Shown here: positions 63,944-64,000 of the stretch, in pieces
Layout of the letters: each line of letters starts with the position of its first letter
Position numbering within the stretch: the stretch's first letter is position 1
Assembly (NCBI GenBank): GCA_000238815.2
Contig: AFXB01000004.1
Span: forward strand, 180,130-244,129
Reading direction: 5' to 3'
DNA: 64,000 nt
From: SAR116 cluster alpha proteobacterium HIMB100
GTDB lineage: Bacteria; Pseudomonadota; Alphaproteobacteria; Puniceispirillales; Puniceispirillaceae
Made by a program: the position numbers and the translations under genes
Notes under the pieces: model-generated
The model's database searches: none
What the model was told of the DNA's origin: nothing
What the model saw: only the letters and a program-made list of their open reading frames with translations

Positions 63944-64000
63944 AGCGAGCGTACGTACGTACGTCGTCGTTTACTTTACGTTACGTTACGTTACGTTACG
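63944..64000. other. Low-complexity contig-end artefact
   Basis: The window closes with GCGAGC, about three and a half ACGT units, CGTCGT, TTTACT and five perfect TTACG copies (63976-64000). Nothing biological explains this. The order T-A-C-G is the nucleotide flow order of 454 pyrosequencing, so this is most likely low-quality read end kept in the assembly. Confidence 0.8.

Noticed and set aside
63976..64000. Five TTACG repeats as a possible telomere or natural tandem repeat
   Set aside because: The adjacent ACGT and CGTCGT strings and the position at the very end fit a sequencing flow-order artefact better.
1..64000. CRISPR arrays, prophage genes, insertion sequences, rRNA
   Set aside because: None seen: no regularly spaced repeats, transposase or integrase motifs, or rRNA sequence; gene order is that of a conserved chromosome.

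Overview
The window reads as chromosomal DNA of a marine-type alphaproteobacterium with moderate GC content. I lean towards the SAR116 / Puniceispirillum-like group, as an inference from gene content and gene order, not from a marker-gene search. Supporting features are the purB-purC-purS-purQ-purL-bolA-grxD operon, the ligase-associated DNA damage module, citramalate synthase, the lptF-lptG-surA-pdxA-rsmA and fabD-fabG-acpP-fabF-mltG-gmk operons, and the cvpA/purF/radA/MlaEF/alr/dnaB/rplI-rpsR-rpsF run. Coding density is very high, no gap exceeds 300 bases, and I found no insertion sequence, prophage or CRISPR array.

Layout. 1-8.2 kb (+): the end of a nicotinate phosphoribosyltransferase gene, nadE, gltX, cysS, cimA, trmJ and rpsD. 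rpsD has its own strong promoter and a terminator. 8.3-14.5 kb: a small monooxygenase-like gene (+), then on the minus strand the purine operon with bolA and monothiol glutaredoxin at its tail. 14.6-23.4 kb: a mixed stretch of single genes (radC, map, a MoaB/CinA-like protein, rhomboid protease, a 2-oxoglutarate oxygenase, a DsbA-like isomerase, a frameshifted SDR, tRNA-Leu(UAA), an HD hydrolase, an unknown membrane protein, a flavin reductase). 23.5-29.4 kb: a probable membrane-lipid modification locus. Two SDRs and an NTF2-like protein (+) converge on a minus-strand operon of FAD oxidoreductase, DUF1365, CFA-family methyltransferase and DUF3833. 29.5-36.1 kb: the four-gene ligase-associated DNA damage response set (PdeM, Lhr-type helicase, MBL exonuclease, ATP-dependent ligase), interrupted by a glutathione S-transferase. 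36.1-40.9 kb: DUF2256, a small membrane protein, YcgN, a second and more classical CFA synthase, mnmC and an SDR. 40.9-50.3 kb (-): purF, cvpA, radA, mlaF, mlaE, alr, dnaB, rplI, rpsR and rpsF. 50.5-55.7 kb (+): the fatty-acid synthesis operon with mltG and gmk. 55.8-61.2 kb (-): rsmA, pdxA, surA, lptG and lptF. 61.4-63.9 kb (+): pepA, holC and ndk.

The most interesting items are: (i) the lipid-modification locus, whose CFA-family enzyme has lost two active-site residues of classical cyclopropane synthases while a second copy 10 kb away keeps them; (ii) two abutting DnaA boxes just upstream of dnaB; (iii) a triple GTAAACAT repeat between the damage-response helicase and the GST; (iv) a 15-bp palindrome carrying the -35 elements of a candidate divergent promoter pair between rpsF and fabD; (v) a BesD-fold-like 2OG oxygenase with an intact iron facial triad.

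Two quality warnings. The last ~57 bases are an artificial low-complexity tail (TACG-type repeats that look like a pyrosequencing flow-order artefact). One SDR gene carries a one-base frameshift in an A run, which may also be a sequencing error.
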